NCBI GenBank assembly: GCA_003235365.1
Contig: QJWJ01000271.1
Coordinates: 1 to 57,600 of the forward strand
Direction: 5' to 3'
Origin: Deltaproteobacteria bacterium
Lineage (GTDB): Bacteria > Myxococcota_A > Polyangia > Polyangiales > Polyangiaceae
DNA: 57,600 bases
The position numbers were made by a program, and so were the translations under genes. Below, one piece after another: positions 45,099 to 54,633 of the stretch (within the stretch, counting starts at the first letter, position 1; each line of letters opens with the position of its first letter). The notes beneath the pieces were generated by a model that made no database searches, was not told the origin of the DNA, and saw only the letters and a list, made by a program, of their open reading frames with translations.

Positions 45099-45165
45099 TT
45101 CGGGGCGCTCACCAAACGGGGGCCGGAAGAACTGCCCGACAGTCGTGCTCGCCCACTCGGCAACG
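45099..45165 (-). repeat. Dispersed intergenic repeat, copy 3
   Basis: The minus strand at 45136-45155 reads TGGGCGAGCACGACTGTCGG, two differences from copy 1. Downstream (minus strand) similarity to copy 1 continues through a CCCCCGTT-type block to about 45099. It lies 44 bp from the 43-bp palindrome. Confidence 0.6.
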
Positions 45166-45601
45166 CAGCGGTACTGGCGAGTGCCGCTCGGGTCGGTTTT
45201 GCGATACCGCGCGGCGGTGCTCTGCGTGCTCGGAAGTCGGTTTCCTTCCGGATTCGATCCGCTCGGTGATGCCTACTTGTGCGATGGACGCAGGCCATGT
45301 CGCTCATCGTCGGATGGGTTCATGTAGCCAACAAACGTACTTGATTCCACTGGTTACGTCCGTCGAGCCGCGTTTCGCAGACGCGTCCTGCGCGCGCGGC
45401 GCGCTCCGCGGGTATCGAGTTCAGGTGCGTGTGCCGCCAGGCGCTCCGCGTGTTCCTGAATATTCCGTGGTCACGTGTTTGTATCTTTGGACGAGTCCGA
45501 TATCGCGGCGAAGTAACACTCAACCTGAACGTCGAGTCTAGGCGATCGAGTCGCAGTTCGATTTACCTGGTGAGCGTCCTTCGCTCGGTCACTCTACTCA
45601 T

Positions 45602-46159
45602 ATGTTGCGTCGAGGGGTTCGGGTGAGGTTCGAGATGCAAACAGGTCTGGAGCCTGCCGCGGTGCTTCAGGCGGTTCACGATCAGTTGGCGTCTGGAGGT
45701 ACGATGATGAGTGGTATTGTCGCCTCGGACCGATTTGAGCTGTATGTCCCGAGTGACCGGCAACACCTTTGGTCTCCGCAGCTGAGCGTCGAGGTATCGC
45801 CAGCGGACGCTGGCGGCGTCGAGGGTGCGCGTCTGCGTGGTTGGTTTGGCCCCCACCCGCACGTATGGGCGCTCTACGTCGCGATGGGAGCTGCCACGGC
45901 GTTCGGCACGCTCGTTGCCGTGAGCTTTGCCTATGCGCAGTGGGTCATGGGTCAGGCGCCATCGGCGTTGTGGGCGCTGCCGTCGTCGTTGCTCGCCTGG
46001 GTCGCGCTCTATTCGATAGCCCGATTGGGGCGGCGCTGGGGAGCCGAGCAGGTGGAGGAACTGCGCGGCTTTCTGGAACGGGGGTTGGCCGCGATCGAGC
46101 GTGACCCGTCGACCCTTCGTCCCAACGGGGTGTTCATGCGCGAACGCAAGTCGGCGTGA
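45602..46159 (+). CDS. Two-TM membrane protein, unknown function
   Basis: The ATG at 45602 gives 185 aa; ATG 45635, with a GAGG upstream, is an alternative that gives 174 aa. The N-terminal 85 residues form a soluble domain of alternating strands and helices. Two TM helices follow (LYVAMGAATAFGTLVAVSFAY and ALPSSLLAWVALYSIARL), and the C-terminal 40 residues are a charged amphipathic helix with FLERGLAAIERDP. I recognise no family. Confidence 0.7.
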   Translation: MLRRGVRVRFEMQTGLEPAAVLQAVHDQLASGGTMMSGIVASDRFELYVPSDRQHLWSPQLSVEVSPADAGGVEGARLRGWFGPHPHVWALYVAMGAATAFGTLVAVSFAYAQWVMGQAPSALWALPSSLLAWVALYSIARLGRRWGAEQVEELRGFLERGLAAIERDPSTLRPNGVFMRERKSA

Positions 46160-46178
46160 GCCGCCCGTGTGCGCATTC

Positions 46179-47180
46179 TCACTTTGGGTCGGTCCAATAC
46201 ACGTCCTCGAGTCGTGGCAGCTTCTCGATGAGACCGAGGTCCTTCAACTGGCCAGCGAGTGTTTGCCAGCGATCCTTCGTCATCGCTCCGAGTCCGTGCT
46301 TGGCGGCGTCGCCGCCCGCGATGAGTTCCTTTTCTGCCGTGGACGCCGCGCTGAGCGTTTCGAGGTCGAGTGCGGGATTCAAACGATGGAGGAGCGCGTT
46401 CGTTTCCTCGGGATCGTCGAGGTAGCTCTGCCAACCTTCGCGTGTTGCGGTGACGAATGAACGTACGAGTTCCGGTTCGTCGCGAATCATCGCTGCGCGG
46501 GTGATGACGACTGTCGCGTACGGGTTGAAGCCGCTGTCCGCGATCAAGAACACTTGGGGGTCGGCGCCCTGTTTCTTGGCGGCAATGGGTTCACTCGTCA
46601 CGAAGCATTGCTGTCCGTAGTTGGGATCCGCGAGGAAATGAGCGACGCCGCCATCGTAGGGAACGATCTTCACGCCTTCCCAGCTGAACTTCTTCTTCAG
46701 AAACGATGCATAGGCCAGACCCGTTTCCAGCGCCAAGGTTCCTGACTTGAATGCGTCTTCGAGAGTGACCAGTTTGCGTGATGCGTGCACCATGATGCCT
46801 TGCGGCGACGTTTGAAATGTCGCGAAGACCGCGACGACGTCGGCACCTTGGGCGCGAGCCGTGAGCAATCCGTCAGCTCCAACGGTACCGAAGTCGGCTC
46901 GACCCATGGCGACCTGCTGAACGACGGGTGCCCCCGCTCCTCCGCCTTGGATGTCCAGCGAAATGCCGCGCTTGCTGTAGGCACCGCTGAGCCGTCCAGC
47001 ATAGAAACCGCCGAACTCTGGCTCGGGGACCCAGTCGAGGGCGAGCTTGAGATTGCGCGGCTCGCTGGGCTTCGACGACGCGCTCGAATTCGTCGTTGTC
47101 GTTGCCGCGTCGGACCCCGACTCCTTTCGACACGCGACGAGCGAAATGAACAGTGCAAGCCAGATGACGAGGCGCTTCAT
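46179..47180 (-). CDS. ABC transporter substrate-binding lipoprotein (NMT1/Thi5-like)
   Basis: The 333-aa product has a lipobox ending at Cys17 (FISLVACRK). The domain begins LALDWVPEPEFGGFYAGRLSG, with GISLDIQGGG and AMGRADFGTVGADGLL, typical of NMT1/Thi5-type receptors that bind thiamine pyrimidine precursors, nitrate, taurine or alkanesulfonates. The ligand cannot be read from sequence. It works with the upstream permease and ATPase genes on the same strand. No TPP riboswitch-like sequence was recognised upstream. Confidence 0.9.
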   Translation of the reverse strand: MKRLVIWLALFISLVACRKESGSDAATTTTNSSASSKPSEPRNLKLALDWVPEPEFGGFYAGRLSGAYSKRGISLDIQGGGAGAPVVQQVAMGRADFGTVGADGLLTARAQGADVVAVFATFQTSPQGIMVHASRKLVTLEDAFKSGTLALETGLAYASFLKKKFSWEGVKIVPYDGGVAHFLADPNYGQQCFVTSEPIAAKKQGADPQVFLIADSGFNPYATVVITRAAMIRDEPELVRSFVTATREGWQSYLDDPEETNALLHRLNPALDLETLSAASTAEKELIAGGDAAKHGLGAMTKDRWQTLAGQLKDLGLIEKLPRLEDVYWTDPK

Positions 47181-47298
47181 TGCGCGGGTTTTACCATCGT
47201 TGTGAGCCTCACCAGCGCAGATCAGCCCGCCAGGCGCGGAATTGCCTCAAAAAAGTCGCCCAAACGGGGCGAGGGCGCCTCTGTGGACGAGGCGTCCT

Positions 47299-48087
47299 TC
47301 AGTCGCGTGCGCCAGCGACGCGCAGGCGGGTCAGCAGTCGATTGCCGACGAGTGTGACCGTCGCGAACAGGAGCAGCCCCAACAGTGCTGCCAGCAGGAC
47401 CGCGCCGAACATCAGATCCGTGCGCAGCTGCCGGTAGGCCGCCAACACGGTGATCCCCAGTCCCGCCTGACCCTCGGCGAACCCCGCCACGAACTCGCCG
47501 ACGATCGCACCAATGACCGACAATCCGGCGGCGACTTTCCACCCGGTCGCCATGCTCGGGATCGCGCTCGGCAGGCGCAACTTGATGACCTTGTGCTTCG
47601 TCGTCGCCCCGTAGAGTGTGAACACTTCGACCAGCGTGGGGTCGACACCGCGCAGGCCCGCGAGGGTACTGGCGATGATCGGAAACACGGAGACGATGAA
47701 CGCCGACACGGATACGGCGCGCAGGCCCGGGCCAAACCACAGCACCAATAGCGGCGCGATCGCGACGATGGGCACCGTTTGGAGGAACAGCGCATAGGGG
47801 TAGAAGGCCCGCTCGATCCAACGCGACAACGAAAGCACCACTCCCGCGACTGTTCCGATGAGAACGCTCAGACCGAAGCCCGCCAGGGCTCCTTTGGCCG
47901 TCGTCAGTAGTGATCCCAGCAACAGCTCGTGGGCGTCGTAGATCGCGGCTCCGATGGCGGTTGGGGGAGGGAGCAGGAACTTCGGCACATCCAACAGGCG
48001 CACGCTCACTTCCCAGAGCGTCAGACCCCCGACGAAAGAGGCGAACGGGGGGACCCACTGCTCGACGTGTCTACGCACGAGTGCCAT
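47299..48087 (-). CDS. ABC transporter permease (SsuC/TauC/ThiX type)
   Basis: The 262-aa product has five or six TM helices (LTTAKGALAGFGLSVLIGTV, AFIVSVFPIIASTLAGL, ATVTLVGNRLL and others). The cytoplasmic EAA loop is FTLYGATTKHKVIKLRLPSAIPS, followed by MATGWKVAAGLSVIGAIVGEF. It overlaps the ATPase gene by 17 bp, so the two are co-expressed. It forms the inner-membrane channel of the importer. Confidence 0.93.
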   Translation of the reverse strand: MALVRRHVEQWVPPFASFVGGLTLWEVSVRLLDVPKFLLPPPTAIGAAIYDAHELLLGSLLTTAKGALAGFGLSVLIGTVAGVVLSLSRWIERAFYPYALFLQTVPIVAIAPLLVLWFGPGLRAVSVSAFIVSVFPIIASTLAGLRGVDPTLVEVFTLYGATTKHKVIKLRLPSAIPSMATGWKVAAGLSVIGAIVGEFVAGFAEGQAGLGITVLAAYRQLRTDLMFGAVLLAALLGLLLFATVTLVGNRLLTRLRVAGARD

Positions 48088-48763
48088 GGGCCTCCAATGC
48101 GTCGTAAAGGGTTGCTGTCTCTCTGACGAACTCGACGCTCGTGCGCAGGTTTGCGGGGCGTGTTTCGGGCAGTGCTAGCTCGTGGTCCAGCACGATGCGT
48201 CCGGGACGTTTCGACATCACTAGCGCCCGTTGGGCTAGAAATGCGGCCTCGGCCAAGGAATGCGTGACGAAGATGACCGTCAACCCGTGACGTTGCCACA
48301 AGGCGCGCAGGCGTTCGTCGAGCCGTTGGCGCGTCAGCTCATCGAGCGCGGCGAACGGCTCGTCCAAAAGCAACAGCGATGGCCGAGTCACCAGGGCCCG
48401 CGCGATTGAAACGCGCATCTTCATTCCACCGGATAGCTGATCCGGATATTGATCGAGCGAGTCCGACAGCTCCACTTCCGCAAGCGGAGCTCGAGCCGCG
48501 CGACGTGCCGCATCGCGATCCGTACCGCGCAGTTCCAAGGGGAGCGCCACGTTGTCCAGCACGGTGCGCCACGGTAGCAGCCTCGGTTCCTGAAACACGA
48601 ACGACAGTTCACCCCCCGCCTGTTCGTCGACGGCGATACTTCCCCGTCGCGGCCGGTCCAATCCGGAGATCAGCCTGAGCAACGTCGACTTGCCGCAGCC
48701 CGACGGACCGAGCAACGCAACGAACGAGCCTGCGGCGATCTCGAGATCGATTTCGCCGAGCAC
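48071..48763 (-). CDS. ABC transporter ATP-binding protein (SsuB/TauB/ThiZ type)
   Basis: The GTG at 48763 gives 230 aa. It has Walker A GPSGCGKST, Q-loop FVFQEPRLLPW, signature LSGGMKMRVSIARAL, Walker B LLLLDEPFAALDE and H-loop IFVTHSLAEA. The frame continues upstream with homologous-looking sequence (IQRVEHAFDGAPVLGEID) to about 48811 before an in-frame stop, but no ATG, GTG or TTG occurs in it. The real start may therefore be an unusual codon (ATT or ATC), or the N-terminus is shortened. It energises the importer with the overlapping permease. Confidence 0.9.
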   Translation of the reverse strand: MLGEIDLEIAAGSFVALLGPSGCGKSTLLRLISGLDRPRRGSIAVDEQAGGELSFVFQEPRLLPWRTVLDNVALPLELRGTDRDAARRAARAPLAEVELSDSLDQYPDQLSGGMKMRVSIARALVTRPSLLLLDEPFAALDELTRQRLDERLRALWQRHGLTVIFVTHSLAEAAFLAQRALVMSKRPGRIVLDHELALPETRPANLRTSVEFVRETATLYDALEAHGTRA

Positions 48764-48977
48764 GGGCGCGCCGTCGAACGCATGCTCGACGCGCTGAATG
48801 GCGACACGACTTGCGATGGTTCAGCTCCTCGAAGCAGGCATGACACTACAAGAATGTTTGCCTCGTTTCGCCAGCAACATGCAGCGGCCGCCGGGCCGTT
48901 GAACGTGGTGGGGTTGGACCCCACTTTCGGCAGCCGCCTGCGGGCGAGGAAGAGCGATTGTGCGGCGCCAACTGCGT

Positions 48978-49286
48978 TCAGCGCACGACGCCCCAGGTGC
49001 AAGGCCCTTCCGTCGGCCGCGAAGCACGCTGCGCGTCGTTCTGATCGATGGGTGTTCCGACGGGTGTCGGCGGTGCACTGGCGCCTTGTTGGCAAGAGTA
49101 CAACGCGGACTTCCCGCAACCCGAGACCCGTACCGTGCGTGGCCCGAGCGATTCTGCTTCGAGCCGTGACTCGTCGCAGTTGAAGCGCTTTGCCGCGTCA
49201 GCGCGCAATGCGGGATCTCGCAGTGCGCCGCCGCAGCCTGCGATGGTGGCCGCGCTCATTGCAAAGATGACGACGTATCGAATCAC
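48978..49286 (-). CDS. Small lipoprotein, unknown function
   Basis: The 102-aa product has a lipoprotein signal MIRYVVIFAMSAATIAGCGG with the lipobox cysteine at 18. The mature part has the segment AAKRFNCDESRLEAESLG, then TVRVSGCGKSALYSC, a pattern seen in small myxobacterial lipoproteins. It sits 39 bp after the phosphatase gene on the same strand. Confidence 0.75.
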   Translation of the reverse strand: MIRYVVIFAMSAATIAGCGGALRDPALRADAAKRFNCDESRLEAESLGPRTVRVSGCGKSALYSCQQGASAPPTPVGTPIDQNDAQRASRPTEGPCTWGVVR

Positions 49287-49325
49287 GCCAGTGAGTGTAC
49301 CCGGCGCATCGCCGTCGAGCCAACA

Positions 49326-50006
49326 CTACGCTCGACGAACCAACTCCAGCAGTTCGCTGAAATGGTCGATCACGTGGTCGGGGCAGGCCGCGCGCATCTC
49401 CCGGGGATCTTTGATGCCGTAGGTCACGCCGACCGTCATCGCACCAGCGCGCTTTCCGCACTCGATGTCCTGAGGACCATCTCCGACCATCAAGATGGTT
49501 TCCGGCGCGACGTCGAGCTGCTGACCGACCCAAAGCAACTGGGCGGGGTGCGGTTTGCGATCAGGCAAGTCGTCCGCGGCCACGGTGACGCTGAAGTGCC
49601 TGCGCAGGTCCAACAGGTCGAGCACGCGGTCGGTCATGGCTCGAGGCTTGTTGGTGCACAGCGCCAAACGCGGGCCACCGCTCGACTCTGCCATCGAGTT
49701 GAAGTGCGAGAGCCCTTCGACCACTCCGGGGTAGCAGGTCGTGTGAACGACGGCGTCCCGAGTGTAGATCGCCGCGAAGGTTTGCAATACAGCCCTGCGA
49801 ACCTGGCTCGGCGCGGTAGGGCCGCAAGCTCGATCGACGAGGTTTGCGGCGCCGTCGCCGACGAAGCTCGCGATGAGTTCTAGCGGCAGAGTCGGCAAGC
49901 CGTGCTCGTCCAACGCGGCGTTGGCCGCGTTGGCGATGTCGTGACGGGAATCGATCAGAGTCCCATCCAGATCGAGCGCGATGACTTGGGCGGCGAACGG
50001 CGGCAT
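49326..50006 (-). CDS. HAD-family phosphoglycolate-phosphatase-like protein
   Basis: ATG 50006 gives 226 aa, typical for Gph. HAD motif I is VIALDLDGTLIDS (nucleophile Asp12), motif II is LALCTNKP, and motifs III/IV are HPAQLLW... and TILMVGDGPQDIECGKRAG. Gph hydrolyses 2-phosphoglycolate made from damaged DNA ends. The cap region is of the C1 helical type. It starts a small minus-strand set with the lipoprotein gene. Confidence 0.92.
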   Translation of the reverse strand: MPPFAAQVIALDLDGTLIDSRHDIANAANAALDEHGLPTLPLELIASFVGDGAANLVDRACGPTAPSQVRRAVLQTFAAIYTRDAVVHTTCYPGVVEGLSHFNSMAESSGGPRLALCTNKPRAMTDRVLDLLDLRRHFSVTVAADDLPDRKPHPAQLLWVGQQLDVAPETILMVGDGPQDIECGKRAGAMTVGVTYGIKDPREMRAACPDHVIDHFSELLELVRRA

Positions 50007-50037
50007 GGCAAGGCGAGGCGAGCGTAGCCAACACCAC

Positions 50038-51432
50038 TCAGGGTGAAGCCGCGCCGACCACTTCACGCACCCAGCTCACCAGGCTTTCACTGCCCACGCT
50101 TTCGTCGACTTCGGCCGGCACGGTGCGGACGTACCAGTGCACCGTCCAAGGCGTGGACGTCTCACCTGCGGCAACCGTTTGCCGCGCTGCCTGCTGTTCG
50201 AGTTCGACGTAGGCATCGTCCGGCGCCGAGTACACTTCGATTTCGCCCTCGGTGTCGAACTGTCCGGATACGGGCACGTCCTCGAACACCTTGAGCAACA
50301 GCACTCCGCCGCTGACGTGTGCCAGCCAGCCCTCGGCTCCGTCGCTGACCGACTTGGACTCGCCGTCGTTGCCGCTGAAATCGTACCAGACCATGTCGTC
50401 GCCCAAGGTGACGGTGGGGATTGCCTCAGGGGAATACTCCCCAGTTTGGGCGTGAGGATCGTTCGTGCCGCGCGGATAGAACGTGAAGCCGTCGTTGAAC
50501 ACGCGAGTGATTTCCCACGGTGCAAAATCCAATGCGCCCGAGCCGGTGTTGGTGACCGTGTACTGCAACTCGACCGAGCCGTCGCTGGCACGGCCCTTGA
50601 AGCGCTTCGTGACGGTCACGTCGTTCGTTGCCAGCGTGACCTCTTCGCTGACGAAGACGATGCTGTCGCCGTCGATGGAGTGGGTGTAGCTGGCCCCATC
50701 GATCGCTGGAGGCCAGTCCCAATCTTGAGGGCTCGTCCAGAAGCTGGACCCGTAGTTGGTGTCGTGTACGGCGGAGGTCGTCAGGATGTTGCTCCCGCCG
50801 AACATCAACCCAGTGACGCGTCCGCTTGGGCCGTCGGCAGTGAACGTGACGTCGTCCACCGTGAAGCTGTAGGTGCTACCGTTCGCCGTCGGCACCGGAT
50901 CCATCGCGGTGGACGTGTCGCCGCCAGCGCCCATCCCGCCAGCGCCTCCTCCCGCAGGCGGGCTGCCGCCTTCCCCGTCGGGACCCACTGGCGGCGCTCC
51001 ACCGGCGGCCGGTGAGGGAACCGTACCCGGTCCGCTAGGCATCACCGTTGGAACACCACCCGTCGGGCCGTTGGTGGCGGTGCCGCCGACTGCGGTGGGA
51101 TCGGTCGGGGTCGGCGTCGGGCCCACCGTTGGCGATCCGGTAACGACTCCCGGCGACGTTTCCGTGGGACTGGGCGAGGGGCTCATCGTCGTCGGCGACG
51201 TGCTGCTTGCCGAGCCCGGAACGGTTGGCGAGCTCGGTGTCGTGGTGACAGCGCCGTTGCTGGAATTGTTGTCGTCGCCGCCGCAGCTTGCCGTCAGCGC
51301 GACGAGCAAGGCAACCGGAGTTGCCAGGAGCGGCGTTCGCCCTGCGCGATGGCGTCGAACGCCGACGGAGGGGAGCGTAGCTCGCTCCGGCTTGGGCCCC
51401 AACTTGGTTTCGTGATCGCTATTGTTCTGCAT
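50038..51432 (-). CDS. Lipoprotein with low-complexity linker and DUF4380/mutarotase-like domain
   Basis: The 464-aa product has a long N-region, then a lipoprotein signal (TPLLATPVALLVALTASCGG) with the acylated Cys50. A Pro/Thr/Gly-rich linker runs to about 185 and likely spans the envelope. The C-terminal domain begins STYSFTVDDVTFTADGPSGR and contains FWTSPQDWDWPPAI and FAPWEITRVFNDGFTFYP, like DUF4380 domains of the galactose-mutarotase-like beta-sandwich fold. A carbohydrate-binding or modifying role is inferred. The unusual long region before the signal may mean that a later start is used. Confidence 0.75.
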   Translation of the reverse strand: MQNNSDHETKLGPKPERATLPSVGVRRHRAGRTPLLATPVALLVALTASCGGDDNNSSNGAVTTTPSSPTVPGSASSTSPTTMSPSPSPTETSPGVVTGSPTVGPTPTPTDPTAVGGTATNGPTGGVPTVMPSGPGTVPSPAAGGAPPVGPDGEGGSPPAGGGAGGMGAGGDTSTAMDPVPTANGSTYSFTVDDVTFTADGPSGRVTGLMFGGSNILTTSAVHDTNYGSSFWTSPQDWDWPPAIDGASYTHSIDGDSIVFVSEEVTLATNDVTVTKRFKGRASDGSVELQYTVTNTGSGALDFAPWEITRVFNDGFTFYPRGTNDPHAQTGEYSPEAIPTVTLGDDMVWYDFSGNDGESKSVSDGAEGWLAHVSGGVLLLKVFEDVPVSGQFDTEGEIEVYSAPDDAYVELEQQAARQTVAAGETSTPWTVHWYVRTVPAEVDESVGSESLVSWVREVVGAASP

Positions 51433-51939
51433 GGCGCTGCCCGTTTGGCTCCTAGTTTACGGTCACCGATCTCTGGACGATCGGCTCTAAGTCGTGACCC
51501 GAAGGTCGTCGATCCAGCGGGATCGGTTCATCAGGCACCGAACTGTACGCCGTGCCTCGGCGCAGTATCGCCCCAACGATGCGGGTTTCAATGGTTTCAA
51601 CGCTCCGTCGGCGGTTTGTTCGGCGGTTTCGAAATGTTTCTCGCTCACCTCGTTTGCCCCGACTTTCTCTGACGGAGCCAGTCTCACCGCTGTTTCGGAT
51701 CGGACCCCGCGCGAGGCGTACCTGGCACGACGGAGCGACGACGCGACGGGGCTGCCCGGCGTCCTTTTCAGCCGTTTCGATGCTCCAAAGGGAGCTTTCA
51801 CCGCCCGCGGTGTTCGGCGCTGGGCGGCACGGCCGTCGTGCTCGTGTCCTCGACGGGGCTGTCCTCAGAGGGACGGGGTAGATCACCCCCCGCCAGCGCT
51901 CCGCGGGCCTGCGCGTGCCGAAAATGCGAAAGGGATGGC
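51433..51939. other. Intergenic region between DUF4380-like gene and cysS
   Basis: No gene is supported. The promoter for the minus-strand lipoprotein gene should lie at its left edge and the cysS 3' end at its right. A 10-nt direct repeat (TTTCAATGGT/TTTCAACGCT type) is present near 51588. I see no strong hairpin. Confidence 0.4.
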
Positions 51940-53721
51940 TCAGTCGAGCTTCCAGCGAACGCCATCCGGTCGATCTTCGAGGGCCACGCCGCGACCTTGC
52001 AGGGCTTGGCGGATCGCGTCGGCCAAGTCGAAGCGCTTCTGCTTCTTGCTGGTGTGGCGCAATCCGATCAGAGCTTCGATGAGAGCGGGCTCGACGTTTG
52101 ATGCCGCGAGTGAAAGCTCGGGCAAGGCAGCGGTGCTCAGTGCCGTCTGGATCTGATCGAGCACTGGAGACTGCAGGCTGGCCAGGCGAGTCGTGCGCGT
52201 GCTTTCGTCGAGCCACGCTTGCAGCGTCGATTGGTCGACGATGCCCGCGCGCACTTCCTTGACCAAGACGTCCAAGACGTCGTCGAGCTCATCCATGAAC
52301 TGCAGGGCCGTGTTCGCGTCGCGGGCGCTCAGCTCGAGTTGGTTGAGTTCGCCGACGAAGTGTCCTGCGGCGGCCATCGCCGAAGCGAGATCGAGGTTGT
52401 CGTCCAGTGCCGTGTCGAAGGCCGTTCGGCAGCGTTCGATGGCGTCGCGCACGGGGGCGGACGCTTCTGGGGGCACGTCACCGTCGACCAGTTCTGTTGG
52501 TTCTACTAGTTCTACCAGGCGCTCGTAGCGAGTCTGGAGTTTGGCAACTTGGCTCTTGGCCTGCTGCAGCAAGTCGAAAGAGAAGTTCATCGGTGCGCGG
52601 TACGAGCACGACATCAGGGCGTAGCGCAACACCGGCGCGGGGACCTTGCCCTGCGCGAAGCCGAGCTGGTCGAGCTGAGCGGCCAGCTCGTCGCGGCCAT
52701 TGGCCCTGGGATCGAGCAACTCTCTGACGGTGAAGAAGGTGCCGTCCCGTTTGCTCATCTTGCGGTTGTTGACCAGCAGGTGGCGGCCGTGAATCCAATA
52801 GCGGGCGAAGTTGCTCGGTGCTTCTCCACTCTGCTCGTCGAGCACCCCACAGGTCTGCGCGATCTCGCATTCGTGGTGGGGAAAGATGTTGTCCTCGCCC
52901 CCGGTGTGAATGTCGATGGTCTGACCGAGACAACTCATGCACATCGCTGAACACTCGATGTGCCAGCCCGGAAAGCCGCGCCCGATGCGCGGATCGATGC
53001 CTTCGGGGCAGAGCTTCTTGAAGCGGTCCCAGTCTTCGGGTTCGAAGCCTTGCCCCGACTGGGGGTCCCACTGCATCAAGTGCTTGGCGTCTGTCTTCCA
53101 CAGGGCAAAGTCGCGTGGGTCCTTCTTTTCTTCGCGTACGGCAACGCGAGATCCGGCTTCGAGCTCCTCGATGTTCTTCTTGGACAACTGCCCGTAGGCG
53201 GGGAATTTGGCGATCTCGAAGTAGACCTGCCCGCTGCTATCCAAGTACGCGAACTGGCGTTCGAGCAGCTGCTGTACCATCTGCAGCATCTCGGGAATGA
53301 AGCGTGTGGCGCGGGGATGCAGGCTCGGGTTCTCCCGCTCGTCGCCCTGGAAGTTGCGCAGCCGCAGCTTGGCAGCGTCTTCGACGAAAGCGCTTTCGAA
53401 ATGTCGGGCCACGACGAAGGGATCCCAACCCAGTTCGCGCGCCGCTTTGGATAGCTTGTCTTCACCGGCGGCATCGGCCAGATGATCTTCGGTCATGTGC
53501 CCGACGTCGGTGACGTTCATCACGTGCCTGACCTGATAGCCGCGCCGCTCGAGCACTCGACGAAGTAAGTCGCTGAGCAAGAAGCTGCGGAAATTGCCGA
53601 TGTGAGCGAAGGAGTACACCGTCGGCCCACAGCTGTACAACAGCACGCGTTTGCCCTCGGGATCGAGGGGGCGGAACTCTTCGAGTTGGTGGGTCAGCGT
53701 GTTGTGGAGCTTCAACGTCAC
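51940..53721 (-). CDS. cysS: Cysteinyl-tRNA synthetase
   Basis: GTG 53721 ([18 protein letters not shown]) is the start expected by family alignment and gives 593 aa. CysS charges tRNA-Cys. Motifs: [13 protein letters not shown] (HIGH signature), zinc-ligand segments WHIECSAM and PHHECE, and [10 protein letters not shown] (KMSKS). The C-terminus reads [22 protein letters not shown]. It is about 110-130 residues longer than E. coli CysS (461 aa). Much of the excess is a helical insert before the last domain (about residues 460-530). A second frame on the plus strand over the middle is a shadow. Confidence 0.96.
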   Translation of the reverse strand: MTLKLHNTLTHQLEEFRPLDPEGKRVLLYSCGPTVYSFAHIGNFRSFLLSDLLRRVLERRGYQVRHVMNVTDVGHMTEDHLADAAGEDKLSKAARELGWDPFVVARHFESAFVEDAAKLRLRNFQGDERENPSLHPRATRFIPEMLQMVQQLLERQFAYLDSSGQVYFEIAKFPAYGQLSKKNIEELEAGSRVAVREEKKDPRDFALWKTDAKHLMQWDPQSGQGFEPEDWDRFKKLCPEGIDPRIGRGFPGWHIECSAMCMSCLGQTIDIHTGGEDNIFPHHECEIAQTCGVLDEQSGEAPSNFARYWIHGRHLLVNNRKMSKRDGTFFTVRELLDPRANGRDELAAQLDQLGFAQGKVPAPVLRYALMSCSYRAPMNFSFDLLQQAKSQVAKLQTRYERLVELVEPTELVDGDVPPEASAPVRDAIERCRTAFDTALDDNLDLASAMAAAGHFVGELNQLELSARDANTALQFMDELDDVLDVLVKEVRAGIVDQSTLQAWLDESTRTTRLASLQSPVLDQIQTALSTAALPELSLAASNVEPALIEALIGLRHTSKKQKRFDLADAIRQALQGRGVALEDRPDGVRWKLD

Positions 53722-54060
53722 GGTGCTGGCCTTGTACACAACGCGCTGCAGGCGCGACAAGCGTGGCGGTGTGCGTTCTGCAGCTGCGGTCCGCGTGTTG
53801 CGCCAAATGATGGGCAACGTCGCTGCCGTCGAGTGACGTTGCCCGGAGTGCGGCACGGGCGGGGCAACACTCGAGGGGCGACTGATGGGAGCCAGTGCGT
53901 TATCCCCAAGAACGACCGGCAAGCGAACGCTGAATGCCTTTGCCCCAGGAGCGCGCTCGGTCTCGTGGGTGTTGGTGTAAAACATTAATGATTTCATGTT
54001 TTTGGCACTTTTCCGCGGCTCGTTCGTCCAACCCTTCGAACCCCAACCCAAGGAGCCGAC
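53722..54060. other. Divergent region between cysS and GST gene
   Basis: This 339-bp region is not recognisably coding. It contains an AT-rich island with an inverted repeat at 53979-54002, unusual in this GC-rich window, and should hold the promoters of both neighbours. Confidence 0.45.
53979..54002. promoter_or_regulatory. AT-rich inverted repeat upstream of GST-sigma operon
   Basis: AAAACAT (53979-53985) and ATGTTTT (53996-54002) are perfect inverted arms with a 10-nt spacer, 58 bp before the GST start. The AT-rich context suits a promoter or operator. Which protein binds is unknown. Confidence 0.4.
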
Positions 54061-54633
54061 ATGGCCACCATCGAGATTTTCGGATTTGCCCCCAGCACCT
54101 ACACCCAAACCGCTCTCATCGCCGCCGCAGCGGCGGACGTCGATGTCGAGCTCAAACCGCTCGAATTCAAAAAGCCGTCGCATTTCGCCCTGCACCCGTT
54201 TGGCAAGATGCCTGCGTTGCGGCACGGCAACGTGCAACTGTTCGAGACGCTCGCCGTCTGCTCGTACGTCGACGGCGTGTTCGGCTCAGGCAAACTGCAG
54301 CCGAAGGATCCCGTCGAACACGCCCGCATGCTGCAGTGGATCAGCGTTGCAGTCGACTACACCTACGAGGACCTGGTCAACGGTCTGAACGTCGACCAGC
54401 CGAGCAGCGGCGCGGTGTCTGCGGCGGCGGAACAACTGAAACTGCTCGATTCGGCGCTGGATGGCTCGTTCTTCGCCGGCAAGCAGTTCAGCCTGGCAGA
54501 CGCGTTTCTGTACCCGATGGTCCAGTTCGCGCGCGGCAAACTCGGCGATTCTGCGCTCGAGGGATTGCCTTCTTTGTCGAGCTGGCACGATGCTGTGTCA
54601 AAGCAGCCCAGTGTGAGAAAGGTCACGCGATGA
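54061..54633 (+). CDS. Glutathione S-transferase
   Basis: AAGGAG precedes ATG 54061. The 190-aa product has a GST-N thioredoxin fold (IEIFGFAPSTYTQTALIAAA, then FGKMPALRHGNVQLFETLAV with the cis-Pro) and a GST-C helical domain (FAGKQFSLADAFLYPMVQFA). It probably conjugates or reduces substrates with glutathione in the cytoplasm. Its stop overlaps the sigma start (ATGA), so the two are co-translated. Confidence 0.9.
   Translation: MATIEIFGFAPSTYTQTALIAAAAADVDVELKPLEFKKPSHFALHPFGKMPALRHGNVQLFETLAVCSYVDGVFGSGKLQPKDPVEHARMLQWISVAVDYTYEDLVNGLNVDQPSSGAVSAAAEQLKLLDSALDGSFFAGKQFSLADAFLYPMVQFARGKLGDSALEGLPSLSSWHDAVSKQPSVRKVTR

Larger units (their letters stand above)
44728..45601. other. Intergenic region with palindrome and dispersed repeat
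   Basis: No recognisable protein is encoded in this 874-bp stretch; a long plus-strand frame is a shadow without a sensible start. It holds the 43-bp palindrome at 45013-45055 and copy 3 of the dispersed repeat at 45099-45165, plus presumably the promoters of the AlkD-like gene (minus) and of the gene at 45602. Confidence 0.5.

Noticed and set aside
44504..45541. Long plus-strand open frame over the AlkD-like gene end and the repeat region
   Set aside because: It is antisense to a clear gene in its first part, runs through the palindrome and repeat, and encodes no recognisable protein.
48908..48924. Hairpin GTGGGG-TTGGA-CCCCAC resembling a tRNA T-arm on the minus strand
   Set aside because: No matching acceptor, D-arm or anticodon stem could be built upstream, and the T-loop is not TTCRANY. 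Treated as a plain hairpin.
51494..52156. 220-aa plus-strand open frame across the intergenic region and cysS end
   Set aside because: No ribosome site and no recognisable protein sequence; it overlaps cysS in antisense.
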